From: Neisseria sp.
GTDB taxonomy: Bacteria > Pseudomonadota > Gammaproteobacteria > Burkholderiales > Neisseriaceae
NCBI RefSeq assembly: GCF_030527965.1
Contig: NZ_JAUMZU010000022.1
Span: 1 to 37,242, forward strand
DNA: 37,242 nucleotides
Direction: 5' to 3'
Made by a program: the position numbers and the translations under genes. A model generated the notes under the pieces. It was not told where the DNA came from. It was given only the letters and a program-made list of their open reading frames with translations, and made no database searches. Below, one piece after another: positions 16,604-25,660 of the stretch (the stretch's first letter is position 1; each line of letters begins with the position of its first letter).

Positions 16604-17764
16604 TCAGAGCGTGGTATTTAGAGCAGAGGCGATGTCGCGGTAGATGTCTTCAATGTCTTCCACGCCCACGGAAAAGCGTAGCAATCCTTTGCGGATGCCG
16701 AGGTTTTGTTTGACTTCGGGCGACATGCCGCTGTGGGATTGGGAATAATTGTGGTTGACGAGGCTCTCCACGCCGCCCAAGCTGGCGGCCATTTTGACCA
16801 GCTTCATGTTTTTAATCACTTGGTTGGCCGCTTCAATGGTATCGTTTTTCAAATAAACCGATACCACGCCGCCGAATCCGCGCATTTGGCGTTTGGCCAG
16901 CTCGTGGTGCTCGTGTTCTGCCAGACCGGGGTAAAACACTTTTTCTACGGCAGGGTGCTGCGAGAGGCGTTTGGCCAAATCGAGCGCGTTTTCGCAATGT
17001 TTTTGCATGCGCAACGCAAGGGTTTTGATGCCGCGCAACACGAGCGCACAATCCATCGGGCCGGCGATGCCGCCTGTGTTGACCATCATGTTTTGCAGCG
17101 GGCGCGCCAAAGAAGGCTCTTTGGTTACCACGATGCCCATCAAAACGTCGGAGTGGCCGCACAGATATTTGGTTGCGGAATGGAAAACGACGTCGCAGCC
17201 CATATCAATGGGGTTTTGCAGATAAGGGCTGGCAAACGTGTTGTCGATGCCGACCAGAGCGCCTGCCGCTTTGGCTTTGGCTGCCAGCGACGGAACGTCG
17301 ACCAATCTTAAGAGCGGGTTGGACGGCGTTTCCAACCACAACATTTTTACGGGTTTCGACGCCAATACGGCATCAAGATTCTCCGGCCGGGTCAGGTCGG
17401 CAAACACAACGTCGATGCCCCATTTCGCATATACTTGAGTCAGCAAGTCGTAGCTGCCGCCGTAAATGTCGCTCACGGCGACAATGGTGTCGCCCGGTGC
17501 GAGGAAAGTGCGGAAAATGCAGTCGATACCTGCCATGCCGCTGGCAAAGGCAAAGCCTTGCGAACCGTGCTCCAATGCGGCTACGGTATCTTCAAGCACC
17601 TTGCGCGTGGGGTTGGCGAGGCGGGAATAACGGTAGGGCGTGTTTTCGCCGATTTCATGCATGGCGAACATGCTGTTTTGGTAAATCGGCGGCATGATGG
17701 CACGGTTGTGTTCGTCGCAATCGTAACCGGCGTGTATGGCTTCGGTGGAAAATTGATAAGGCAT
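16604..17764 (-). CDS. metB: PLP-dependent trans-sulfuration enzyme (cystathionine gamma-synthase/lyase family)
   Basis: Fold-type I pyridoxal phosphate enzyme of methionine/cysteine metabolism; a gamma-synthase joining an activated homoserine to cysteine is the likely role. It has 386 residues. PLP would be bound through Lys199 in FHSATKYLCGHSDVLMG, with Asp174 (GIDNTFASP) at the pyridine nitrogen and Tyr101 stacking. The N-terminal TPYRYSRLANPTRKVLED carries the PLP-phosphate contacts from the neighbouring subunit. The usual C-terminal ESLxxHPASMTH stretch here reads ESLVNHNYSQSHSGMSPE, which is unusual and could mark altered substrate choice (synthase, lyase or sulfhydrylase). GGGAG precedes the ATG well. 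It appears monocistronic. Family certain; exact reaction and the symbol metB are tentative. Confidence 0.85.
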   Translation of the reverse strand: MPYQFSTEAIHAGYDCDEHNRAIMPPIYQNSMFAMHEIGENTPYRYSRLANPTRKVLEDTVAALEHGSQGFAFASGMAGIDCIFRTFLAPGDTIVAVSDIYGGSYDLLTQVYAKWGIDVVFADLTRPENLDAVLASKPVKMLWLETPSNPLLRLVDVPSLAAKAKAAGALVGIDNTFASPYLQNPIDMGCDVVFHSATKYLCGHSDVLMGIVVTKEPSLARPLQNMMVNTGGIAGPMDCALVLRGIKTLALRMQKHCENALDLAKRLSQHPAVEKVFYPGLAEHEHHELAKRQMRGFGGVVSVYLKNDTIEAANQVIKNMKLVKMAASLGGVESLVNHNYSQSHSGMSPEVKQNLGIRKGLLRFSVGVEDIEDIYRDIASALNTTL

Positions 17765-18112
17765 TTTGGCTCCCGAACGGAAAAATTTTATTGTAAACCC
17801 AAATTGGCTTAAGAAAATACCTGCTTGTTAAATTATTAAGACTGAGTGTGGCTGTTGAATGGCTAAATGTCGGATTGTCATGCTTTTCAGACAGGCATTG
17901 AGGGGCAGGTTTGAATCGTTCGGCTCGGTTGAAGCCAGTTCGGATAACATTTGATTACTATAGTTATTCTCAATAGCCTTTTCCTACATCCGGCTATATA
18001 CTTACGGCCTACATTTTTCAGGGCGGCTGAACAAATTTGTAAGATTTTGCGGCAAGCGCCGTCTTATCAGAAACGGCAGCCGGCTTACACGCATTAAAAG
18101 GAAAAACAAAGC
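17765..18112. other. Divergent intergenic region, trans-sulfuration gene / folE2
   Basis: About 350 bases between divergent genes. It contains one single DUS (TTCAGACAGGCA, 17886-17897) and no supportable ORF or RNA. An ATAAC...GTTAT pair around 17944-17967 was considered as a metal-regulator site and rejected. Confidence 0.5.
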
Positions 18113-18886
18113 ATGAGCGCCATTGCAGACGTGCAAAGCAGTAAAGATTTACGCAATATCCCGATTAACCAAGTAGGCATTAAAGATTTACGTTTCCCGA
18201 TTGTGCTGGAAAGCGCGGAAGGGCGGCAGCATACGGTGGCCCGTTTGACGATGACGGTTTTTCTGCCGGCCGATCAGAAGGGCACGCATATGTCGCGTTT
18301 TGTTGCCTTGATGGAGGCGCAAACCGAACCGCTGGATTTTCCGCGGCTTAATGTGTTGACAGGGCAGATGCTGAAATTGTTGGATTCCGATGCGGGTAGG
18401 ATTAGCGTATCGTTCCCGTTTTTTCGCAAGAAAACTGCTCCGGTGTCGGGTATTCAATCGTTTTTGGACTATGATGTTGATCTGACGTGCGAAGTGAAAG
18501 ACGGTGCGTATTACCAAAGTATGAAAGTTTTGGTGCCGGTAACCAGCCTTTGCCCCTGTTCGAAAGAGATTTCTCAATACGGGGCGCACAACCAGCGTTC
18601 GCACGTTACCGTGTCGCTGACGTGCAGCGGCGACGTGAGCATCGAAGAAATCATCGATTGCGTGGAGGCTCAGGCTTCCTGCCAGCTTTACGGCTTGCTG
18701 AAACGCCCCGATGAAAAATTCGTTACCGAGCAGGCTTATGAGAATCCGAAGTTTGTGGAAGACATGGTTCGCGATGTGGCCGGTGCGTTGCAGGCGGATG
18801 AGCGGATTATCGGCTTTACAGTGGAAAGCGAGAATTTCGAGTCTATCCATAATCATTCGGCTTACGCCTGCATTACGCGACCTTAA
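18113..18886 (+). CDS. folE2: GTP cyclohydrolase IB
   Basis: Makes 7,8-dihydroneopterin triphosphate from GTP, the first step of folate synthesis; this is the metal-flexible FolE2 form used in place of zinc-dependent FolE. The 257 residues contain the hallmark [20 protein letters not shown], with the metal-binding Cys147 and His159, and the C-terminal [16 protein letters not shown] good ribosome-binding site (AAAGGAAAAA) precedes the ATG. It stands alone on the plus strand. FolE2 is often controlled by Zur in other bacteria, but I could not find a convincing Zur box here. Length and motifs are complete. Confidence 0.96.
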   Translation: MSAIADVQSSKDLRNIPINQVGIKDLRFPIVLESAEGRQHTVARLTMTVFLPADQKGTHMSRFVALMEAQTEPLDFPRLNVLTGQMLKLLDSDAGRISVSFPFFRKKTAPVSGIQSFLDYDVDLTCEVKDGAYYQSMKVLVPVTSLCPCSKEISQYGAHNQRSHVTVSLTCSGDVSIEEIIDCVEAQASCQLYGLLKRPDEKFVTEQAYENPKFVEDMVRDVAGALQADERIIGFTVESENFESIHNHSAYACITRP

Positions 18887-18915
18887 GCGGCTTGCTAATC
18901 GATTGAAACAGGCAA

Positions 18916-18927
18916 TGCCTGTCTGAA
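18916..18927 (+). repeat. Single DUS after folE2
   Basis: TGCCTGTCTGAA about 30 bases past the folE2 stop, without an inverted partner. Confidence 0.85.
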
Positions 18928-19088
18928 AATGTGATGCTAGCCTGCTGAACATTAATGCGTAATGCTTGTAAAAGCCACATTCAGGGTAAGTGTGAGAGGC
19001 CAAGGCTTAACCGGCGCCGTTTTCCGTCGATCTAATAGTTTTAGCAGAATTGCCTTGCCAGAGGCATTTGTAATGAAGGAGCAGAAGA

Positions 19089-20912
19089 ATGCACTTTTTG
19101 AACATGAAACCAATCTGCGCTTTAAGGAAGTTTTTGGGCTGCCTGATTGTGTTTTTATCTTTGGCGCCGGCCGCGTATGCGGTGGACGCATCCAAACTGT
19201 TGCCGCCGGAGCAGGCGTTCGTACCTCAGGTTGATGTGAGCGACAAAGGCGTGAATGTCGAATTTAATATTGCAGACGGTTATTATCTGTACCAGTCGAG
19301 AATTCAGGCGGATACGGGAAACGCCGGTTTGCTTGGCGAGCCGCAATTCAGCAAAGGGCAGGAAAAAGAAGACGAATTCTTCGGCAAGCAAACGGTTTTC
19401 CACCAGCATGCGCAGGTTGTTTGGCCTTACAAACAAGCCGGCGCGCATAGCGGCTACACCTTGAAGCTGACTTATCAGGGCTGCGCTGATGTGGGCGTAT
19501 GTTATCCGCCGGTGGAAAATGTTTTCGAAATCAAAGGAAACGGACTCTATCAGCCGGATAATGTGCCGCCGGCTAACGGGAAAGACCGATTTTTGAAACC
19601 TTCGTCCGGGCAAAACGATGCCACACAACCGCAAGGGCAAAACAGTCATCCGTTCAATCTTTCCCGTGAAACTTTAGGCGCCAACCTGTTGGCGTTTTTT
19701 ATCGCGGGTTTGGGCTTCAGCTTTACCGCTTGTATGTATCCTTTGCTGCCGATTGTTTCCGGTATTGTGGTGGGTGACAAGCAGGTGGGCAAAGGACGTG
19801 CGTTTTCTCTTTCGATGGTTTATGTGCAAGGATTGGCGCTGACTTACACAGTGGTCGGTTTGATTGCCGGCCTGACCGGCTCGCTACTGACCGTATGGTT
19901 GCAGCAGGCATGGGTTGTGCTGACCGCGGCTGGACTTTTGGTTGTGCTGGCGCTCTCTATGTTCGGCTTGTTTAATATTCAATTGCCCGCTGCGTTGCAA
20001 AGCTATTTCCAGAATCAAAGTAATAAATTGTCGGGCGGTCGGCTGGCTTCCGTGTTTGGAATGGGCATGCTTTCGGCTTTGATTGTCGGCCCGTGCGTTG
20101 CGCCGCCGTTGGTGGGTGCGTTGGCTTATATCGGAAAAACCGGCGATGCGGTATTGGGCGGTTTGGCCTTGTATGCGTTGGCTTTGGGCACCGGCGTGCC
20201 GCTGATTTTGGTTGGCACTTTCGGCGGGCATGTGTTGCCTCGAGCCGGAGCGTGGATGAACGGTATTAAATATGCTTTCGGTATTATTTTATTGGCGGCG
20301 GCACTTTATATCGCCCGCCCGTTCCTGCCTTATGCAGTGGTGGTTGTGCTTTATAGTTTGTTGCTGATTATTCCGGCCGGCATGCTGCTGGTGCGGGTAA
20401 TGCATACGGATGGTTTGATGCGCCAGCTTTCTGCGGTATTGGGCGGTGTGTTGCTGCTGGGCGGTTTGTGGTTTGGTTTTCAAAGTTATAGTAATAAGAC
20501 GACTGCCTTGCATGAATTCCTGACGCTGTACCCCGATATGGAGAAAGGTGGCTTGCATAGTGAGAAGTTTACTAATGTAGAAGAATTGAAGGCCGCAATG
20601 AATATGGCTTTGCAGGAAAAACCGAATGAGCCGGTGTTGTTGGATTTTTATGCCGATTGGTGCGTGAGCTGCAAAGAAATGGAAGCGAAAACGTTAAATC
20701 AGCCTGAAGTGGGCAAAGCAGTGGATATGTCGCGCTTCTTCCAGATTAACGTAACCGCCAATACGCCGGAACAGCAGGAGTTGCTGAAGGAATACGGTCT
20801 TTATGGCCCGCCGGGAATTTTTGTGGTTAAGTCCGGAGGGCATCGCAGCGAAGCTTTGTTGGGTTTTGTACAGGCGGATGAGTTTATCGAATGGGTTCGC
20901 CATAACAGCTAG
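19089..20912 (+). CDS. dsbD: Thiol:disulfide interchange protein DsbD
   Basis: Carries electrons from cytoplasmic thioredoxin across the inner membrane to periplasmic reductases. The 607 residues show an N-terminal signal segment (about 10-31), a periplasmic alpha domain with redox Cys132 and Cys138 (GCADVGVCYPP), and a transmembrane beta domain with Cys215 (TACMYP) and Cys336 (VGPCVAPP). A C-terminal thioredoxin-like gamma domain has CVSC at 525-528. All six cysteines are present, so the relay should work. AAGGAG seven bases before the ATG fixes the start; a second in-frame ATG five codons later is less favoured. It ends in a strong DUS hairpin shared with the convergent OmpA-domain gene. 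Confidence 0.97.
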   Translation: MHFLNMKPICALRKFLGCLIVFLSLAPAAYAVDASKLLPPEQAFVPQVDVSDKGVNVEFNIADGYYLYQSRIQADTGNAGLLGEPQFSKGQEKEDEFFGKQTVFHQHAQVVWPYKQAGAHSGYTLKLTYQGCADVGVCYPPVENVFEIKGNGLYQPDNVPPANGKDRFLKPSSGQNDATQPQGQNSHPFNLSRETLGANLLAFFIAGLGFSFTACMYPLLPIVSGIVVGDKQVGKGRAFSLSMVYVQGLALTYTVVGLIAGLTGSLLTVWLQQAWVVLTAAGLLVVLALSMFGLFNIQLPAALQSYFQNQSNKLSGGRLASVFGMGMLSALIVGPCVAPPLVGALAYIGKTGDAVLGGLALYALALGTGVPLILVGTFGGHVLPRAGAWMNGIKYAFGIILLAAALYIARPFLPYAVVVVLYSLLLIIPAGMLLVRVMHTDGLMRQLSAVLGGVLLLGGLWFGFQSYSNKTTALHEFLTLYPDMEKGGLHSEKFTNVEELKAAMNMALQEKPNEPVLLDFYADWCVSCKEMEAKTLNQPEVGKAVDMSRFFQINVTANTPEQQELLKEYGLYGPPGIFVVKSGGHRSEALLGFVQADEFIEWVRHNS

Positions 20913-20933
20913 TTAAAGCATCAGCAATAAGAA

Positions 20934-20967
20934 AAGCCTGTCTGAAAATGTTTTCAGACAGGCTTTT
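20934..20967. terminator. DUS inverted-pair terminator, dsbD / OmpA-domain gene
   Basis: AAAGCCTGTCTGAA and TTCAGACAGGCTTT flank a short loop between convergent genes, with A's on one side and T's on the other: a bidirectional terminator carrying two DUS cores (preceded by A instead of T). Confidence 0.8.
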
Positions 20968-20982
20968 CTTATTAAGGCCGTG

Positions 20983-21663
20983 TTATTCCAGAATCACTTC
21001 CACACGGCGCGCTTCGGCATCATTGCCTTTTCCGGCTTCGGTGTCAGCCGGTTTGCGCAGCTCGATTTGGTTTTCCGGTACGCCGAGGCTCAAGAGAGCG
21101 TTGCGTACGGCAAACGCGCGTTGTTTCGATAATTTTTCGTTTGCCGCCATATTGCCGGTGCTGTCGTTATAGCCGGAGATAACTGCTTTTTTGCCTTCTT
21201 TCACGCCGGCCAGCACATCGTGCAAAGCTTCGGCGGCGTTGCCAGCCAAGTCGGACTTGCCGGTGGCAAAGTAAAATTTCACTACACCGTTTTCCACCAC
21301 GACATTGGCGCTGTCGGCACCATCAGTCTCGGAAGCGCTTTGCTCGGTTGCGCTTGACACAATCATGTCGGCAGGCGAACTGGCCATCGATGCGGCAGCC
21401 GAGGTGGCAGAAGCGGCAGTGCTTGGCGACTCGGAAGGTTGCGGAAGCTGAGCAGCCGTTTCTGAGGCCGCAACAGCCGAGGCGGCTGCCGGCATGGTGG
21501 CAGAAGCGGCGTGCTCATTAGCCGGAGCACCTTCGATTTTACCGTTCTCCCAGCCGTAAACTGTAAATAGCAAAACAGCTAAGGTTGTTAACGCTACCGC
21601 GCCGCCAACCAACCATAAACCGATACGTTGTTCTTTGTGATCATCGTTATTATCAGACATCAT
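20983..21663 (-). CDS. Inner-membrane-anchored OmpA-domain protein
   Basis: The 226 residues begin with a short cytoplasmic head and one membrane segment (about 15-37, not a cleavable signal). A long low-complexity Ala/Ser/Thr/Pro linker follows (about 48-125), then an OmpA-like peptidoglycan-binding domain (about 130-226, including VVKFYFATGKSDL, KAVISGYNDSTGN, and EARRVEVILE at the end). It probably spans the periplasm and touches the wall. It resembles fixed-anchor OmpA proteins rather than porin-linked ones. A TagL-like role in T6SS was considered, but it is far from the T6SS block and TssL already carries such a domain. Two adjacent ATGs (21663, 21660) follow AAGGA; either may be used. 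Confidence 0.8.
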   Translation of the reverse strand: MMSDNNDDHKEQRIGLWLVGGAVALTTLAVLLFTVYGWENGKIEGAPANEHAASATMPAAASAVAASETAAQLPQPSESPSTAASATSAAASMASSPADMIVSSATEQSASETDGADSANVVVENGVVKFYFATGKSDLAGNAAEALHDVLAGVKEGKKAVISGYNDSTGNMAANEKLSKQRAFAVRNALLSLGVPENQIELRKPADTEAGKGNDAEARRVEVILE

Positions 21664-21901
21664 TCCGTTCCTTTATAGAGAAAGCGATAAAATACAAAAT
21701 CAATAAAATTGGCCGCATTATACCGAAAAACCGTTGATATGCCAGATTATAGCGAACAAAACCGACAGCGGCACAATACAGAACGGCCGCCTTGTTTTCA
21801 ATGTTTTCTGCCCAAGGAACAAATTACCGGAATACCCTAGCCTGAAATAGGCCGAAAGGCTAAAATGCACGCTTTATTTCTGTTTTTCCGGAAAGCCGCA
21901 T

Positions 21902-22807
21902 ATGCTTACCTTCCAACAAATCATTTTCAAACTGCAAACTTTTTGGGCCGAACGAGGCTGCACCGTTATCCAACCTTTTGATATGGAAGTGGGCGCCGGC
22001 ACCAGCCATCCCGCAACCTGTTTGCGCGCACTCGGGCCGGAGCCTTGGTTTGCCGCTTATGTTCAGCCCAGCCGCCGCCCGAAAGACGGCCGTTACGGCG
22101 ATAACCCCAACCGTTTGCAGCATTACTACCAATTTCAGGTTGCCCTCAAGCCCGCACCGGATAATATTCAAGAATTGTATCTGGATAGTTTGCGCGAGCT
22201 GGGCATCAATCCACTCGAACACGACATCCGTTTTGTGGAAGACGATTGGGAAAACCCGACGCTTGGAGCTTGGGGCTTGGGTTGGGAAGTGTGGCTCAAC
22301 GGCATGGAAGTAACCCAATTCACCTATTTTCAGCAGGTCGGCGGCATCGATTGCTCGCCCGTGCTTGGTGAAATCACTTACGGCATCGAGCGTTTAGCCA
22401 TGTATCTGCAAGGTGTGGAAAACGTATACGACTTGGTTTGGGCGAAAACTTTAGACGGCCAAACAGTTACCTATGGCGATGTTTACCATCAAAACGAAGT
22501 GGAGCAATCGACTTACAATTTCGAATACGCCGATGCGAGCTGGTTGCTGCAACAGTTTAACGACTACGAAGCGCAAGCCAAGCGCCTGTTGGAAGTGGAA
22601 GACGCTTCATTGGCTCTGCCGGCTTACGAGCTGGTATTGAAAGCAGGGCATACATTTAATCTGCTGGATGCGCGCGGCGCTATTTCGGTTACCGAGCGTG
22701 CAACCTACATCGGCCGCATCCGAACACTCAGCCGCATTGTGGCGCAGAAATTCGTGGAAAGCCGTGAGAAGTTGGGTTTTCCGCTGATTAAAAACAAAGC
22801 CGCATAA
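21902..22807 (+). CDS. glyQ: Glycyl-tRNA synthetase alpha subunit
   Basis: Catalytic subunit of the alpha2beta2 bacterial glycyl-tRNA synthetase, charging tRNA-Gly. The 301 residues match the family length. The class II motif region [19 protein letters not shown] and the ATP-site residues near [18 protein letters not shown] are present. GGAAAG six bases before the ATG gives the start. The gene is followed by glyS after a 112-base gap holding a DUS hairpin. The leader just upstream (21838-21863) can form a small stem (TAGCC/GGCTA), which may be incidental. Confidence 0.97.
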   Translation: MLTFQQIIFKLQTFWAERGCTVIQPFDMEVGAGTSHPATCLRALGPEPWFAAYVQPSRRPKDGRYGDNPNRLQHYYQFQVALKPAPDNIQELYLDSLRELGINPLEHDIRFVEDDWENPTLGAWGLGWEVWLNGMEVTQFTYFQQVGGIDCSPVLGEITYGIERLAMYLQGVENVYDLVWAKTLDGQTVTYGDVYHQNEVEQSTYNFEYADASWLLQQFNDYEAQAKRLLEVEDASLALPAYELVLKAGHTFNLLDARGAISVTERATYIGRIRTLSRIVAQKFVESREKLGFPLIKNKAA

Positions 22808-22850
22808 GCCGTAGCGTTGCAACTTTATCCGCTGCGCCGCATTCACTGAT

Positions 22851-22885
22851 TTTCAGACAGGCATAAGTGTAATGCCTGTCTGAAC
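22851..22885. repeat. DUS inverted pair between glyQ and glyS
   Basis: TTCAGACAGGCA (22852-22863) and TGCCTGTCTGAA (22873-22884) with a nine-base loop and no U-run. It is probably a stable mid-operon hairpin rather than a full terminator. Confidence 0.75.
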
Positions 22886-22919
22886 CGAAATAAAACCGTC
22901 ATTCAAGAAAGCAAGCACA

Positions 22920-24980
22920 ATGACTCAAACCCTCTTAATCGAACTCCTTACCGAGGAGCTGCCGCCGAAAGCTCTGGATAATCTCGGCAAGCATCTGGCG
23001 GCTTCCGTTGCCGAAGGCTTGGAAAAAGCGCAATTAACTGAAGGCACCGCACAATATACCGCTTATGCTTCGCCGCGCCGCTTGGCCGTGCAGGTTAAAA
23101 ACGTGAAACCGGAGCAGGCCGATCAGCATGTAGTTAAAAAAGGACCGGCAGTGGCCAATGCTCTGAAAGATGGCGTGCCGACCAAAGCGCTGGAAGGGTT
23201 TGCCCGCTCCTGCGGCGCTGCTGTTGCAGATTTGAAAGTCGTTAATGACGGCAAACAAGATGTTTATGCTTATGAATATACTCAACAAGGCAAAAGCCTG
23301 TCTGAATTGTTGGAAGATATTTTAAATCAATCGGTTAAGAAATTGCCGATTCCGAAAGTGATGCGCTGGGGCAGCAGCACGCACACGTTTGTGCGGCCGG
23401 TGCACGGCTTGGTGGCGTTATACGGCTCAGATGTAATTAATGTTAGCGTATTGGGGTTGGCAAGCCGCAACTGGACGCTCGGGCACCGTTTTTTGTCTGC
23501 CGGCAAAGTAGAATTGGAACATGCCGATAGCTACGCGGAGAAAATGAAAAGCGAAGGTAAAGTGATTGCCGATTTTGCTGAACGCAAAGCCGCGATTCAG
23601 GCAGGCTTGCAACAGCAGGCAAATCGCTTGAATGCTCAGGTTGCCGCCGACGAAGCCTTGCTGGAGGAAGTTACCGCATTGGTGGAATGGCCGGTTGTGC
23701 TGGAGGCCGGTTTTGAAGAGCATTTCCTGCAGGTGCCGCAAGAATGTCTGATTCTGACCATGCAGCAAAATCAGAAATATTTCCCGTTGTTGGATAAACA
23801 TGGCAAGCTAATCAACCGTTTCCTTTTGGTTTCCAATTTGGAGGCGCAAGACTCGTCGCACATTGTTCATGGTAACGAACGCGTGTTGCGCGCGCGTCTT
23901 TCCGATGCCGAATTTTTCTATAAGCAAGACCAGAAAGCCACTTTGGAAAGCCGTCTGCCCAAACTGGCCAACGTGGTTTACCATAACAAAATCGGTTCGC
24001 AAGCCGAGCGCATCGAGCGCCTGCAAAGCATTGCCGCCCACATTGCCAAAGCGTTGGGAGCCGATGTTGCGGTTGCCGAGCGCGCCGCCCGTTTGGCCAA
24101 AGCGGATTTGGTTACCGAAATGGTGGGCGAGTTTCCCGAATTGCAAGGCACGATGGGTAAATACTATGCACGTTTAGATGGCGAAACCGTAGAAATTGCC
24201 GATGCTATCGAGCAGCATTACCGGCCGCGTTTTGCCGGCGATACTCTGCCGGAAAATCACACCGCCACCGCCGTGGCGCTGGCCGACAAGCTGGAAACAT
24301 TAGTCGGCATCTGGGGCATCGGCCTGATTCCGACCGGCGACAAAGACCCTTACGCCTTGCGCCGTGCCGCCTTGGGCGTGTTGCGCATGCTGATGGGCAA
24401 CAGCCTGGATATCAACGAGCTGCTGAACGCCGTATACCAAAGTTTCCCTCAAGGCAAGCTGGCAGCCGATACGGTGGCTGGAGTGGCCGACTTTATGCAG
24501 GCTCGCCTCGCCGTGTTGCTGCAAAACGATTACCCGCAAGATACTGTAGCGGCCGTATTGTCTAAAAAACCGAGCCAATTAAATGACTTGGCTGCCAAGC
24601 TGCAAGCCGTGGCCGCATTTAAGCAGTTGCCCGAAGCGGCAGCGCTGGCGGCGGCGAACAAGCGCGTACAAAACTTATTGAAAAAAGCCGATTCGGAATT
24701 GGGCGAAGTGAGCGAAGCTTTGTTGCAGCAAGACGAAGAACGCGCTTTATTTACCGCCGCTAAGCTTCTGCAGCCGAACATCGAAGCCGCCTTGGCACAT
24801 CAAGATTTTCAAACCGCGTTAGCCGAGCTGGCCGCCATCAGACCGCAAGTCGACGCGTTTTTTGATCATGTTATGGTGATGACCGATGATGCCGCCGTGA
24901 AGCAAAATCGCTTGAACCTGCTGAATCGTTTGGCGCAATTGATGAATGCGGTGGCGGATATTGCTCTGTTGGGTGAATAG
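22920..24980 (+). CDS. glyS: Glycyl-tRNA synthetase beta subunit
   Basis: Non-catalytic, tRNA-binding subunit that works with GlyQ. The 686 residues are close to the E. coli length. The N-terminus LLIELLTEELPPKAL is typical. An HD-like core includes NHTATAVALADKLETLVGIW. The C-terminal anticodon-binding helical domain ends with HVMVMTDDAAVKQNRLNLL. A full-core DUS lies inside the coding region, translated as part of KSLSELL. The ribosome-binding site is weak (AAGAAAG). The gene ends in a classic GC-rich terminator. No breaks. Confidence 0.97.
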   Translation: MTQTLLIELLTEELPPKALDNLGKHLAASVAEGLEKAQLTEGTAQYTAYASPRRLAVQVKNVKPEQADQHVVKKGPAVANALKDGVPTKALEGFARSCGAAVADLKVVNDGKQDVYAYEYTQQGKSLSELLEDILNQSVKKLPIPKVMRWGSSTHTFVRPVHGLVALYGSDVINVSVLGLASRNWTLGHRFLSAGKVELEHADSYAEKMKSEGKVIADFAERKAAIQAGLQQQANRLNAQVAADEALLEEVTALVEWPVVLEAGFEEHFLQVPQECLILTMQQNQKYFPLLDKHGKLINRFLLVSNLEAQDSSHIVHGNERVLRARLSDAEFFYKQDQKATLESRLPKLANVVYHNKIGSQAERIERLQSIAAHIAKALGADVAVAERAARLAKADLVTEMVGEFPELQGTMGKYYARLDGETVEIADAIEQHYRPRFAGDTLPENHTATAVALADKLETLVGIWGIGLIPTGDKDPYALRRAALGVLRMLMGNSLDINELLNAVYQSFPQGKLAADTVAGVADFMQARLAVLLQNDYPQDTVAAVLSKKPSQLNDLAAKLQAVAAFKQLPEAAALAAANKRVQNLLKKADSELGEVSEALLQQDEERALFTAAKLLQPNIEAALAHQDFQTALAELAAIRPQVDAFFDHVMVMTDDAAVKQNRLNLLNRLAQLMNAVADIALLGE
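23295..23306 (+). repeat. DUS inside glyS
   Basis: AGCCTGTCTGAA in the coding strand, reading Ser-Leu-Ser-Glu. Confidence 0.8.
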
Positions 24981-25009
24981 CGGGCTTGTTTTCATCATTC
25001 TGAGTTTGC

Positions 25010-25043
25010 AAAACCACCTGAAAGGTTTTCAGGTGGTTTTTTT
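25010..25043 (+). terminator. Rho-independent terminator of glyQS
   Basis: AAACCACCTGAAA and TTTTCAGGTGGTTT form a near-perfect stem followed by a T run, about 30 bases past the glyS stop. It contains CCTGAAA but is not a DUS of this genome's dialect. Confidence 0.9.
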
Positions 25044-25162
25044 ATTTGAATTAAACAGTTGATATGATGTTTTATCGGGTGATTTATTGGTTCTGATTTC
25101 GGGTGTGAATAGCATGGTGGGTATGTTTCCCTCTTCGGAGTTGAAGTTCATTGCTTGGGCCG

Positions 25163-25194
25163 AATGCCTGTCTGAAAATGTTCAGGCAGGCATT
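25163..25194. repeat. Orphan DUS inverted pair with a diverged arm
   Basis: TGCCTGTCTGAA (25165-25176) faces TTCAGGCAGGCA (25181-25192). The second arm has one base change that leaves a G-U pair in the stem. No gene ends here, because glyS already has its own terminator. Confidence 0.75.
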
Positions 25195-25660
25195 CGGCAT
25201 TTGGAATGTTGCGACTGGTATTGCGTTTGATGTATTTGCAAAGCAATAACAAAACGCAATCTTCAGTCATAATTTTAAAAATACGGGTGCTCACTTTCGC
25301 ATGGCTTAATTTTTCTTATCTTCATGAAATAATATTAATATTTTGTTTATAAAAAGTTTTATTTTATTTATTTAAATAACATTTAATTTTGAATGAAAAA
25401 TAATCATTTTAAAAAAAGTATGATAAATATATTTTTATTTTAAAAATTCTATCTTAATAAATAGTAATTTGATTATAAAAAGATAAATTTAAAGCCGGCT
25501 CATGCCAACGGCTTTTTTTTTATCGGCTGGTTTCGTTATTTTCAATAGCTTTTAGCTTTTGGAAATAGGGTAATGAATTGCTAATCTAAATATTCAGCCT
25601 TGAACGATTGGTAAATTTTCTGTTAAGGTAAAAAAGTGAATAAATAGCTAGAAGATTGAA
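25195..25660. other. AT-rich non-coding region before proV
   Basis: No supportable ORF. Bases 25321-25490 are very AT-rich. They include a stretch (GAAAAATAATCATTTTAA, about 25385-25402) that loosely resembles a Fur box, and end in an orphan terminator. A weak promoter-like pair for proV (TTGAAC at 25600-25605 and TAAGGT about 18 bases later) follows. The region could hide a small RNA; this is unproven. Confidence 0.45.
25491..25521 (+). terminator. Orphan rho-independent terminator before proV
   Basis: AAAGCCG (25491-25497) pairs with CGGCTTT (25509-25515), then T's continue to 25521. No ORF ends upstream on this strand, so it may end a small RNA or act as a proV leader attenuator. Confidence 0.75.

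Noticed and set aside
17944-17967. ATAAC...GTTAT pair upstream of folE2 as a Zur box
   Set aside because: The half-sites point the wrong way and are too far apart for the neisserial Zur motif as I recall it.
18188-19003. 271-codon minus-strand frame opposite folE2
   Set aside because: Shadow frame; folE2 on the plus strand has all catalytic motifs and a good ribosome-binding site.
21838-21863. Stem in the glyQ leader as a T-box or riboswitch
   Set aside because: Only 5 bp and far too short for a T-box or glycine riboswitch; likely incidental.
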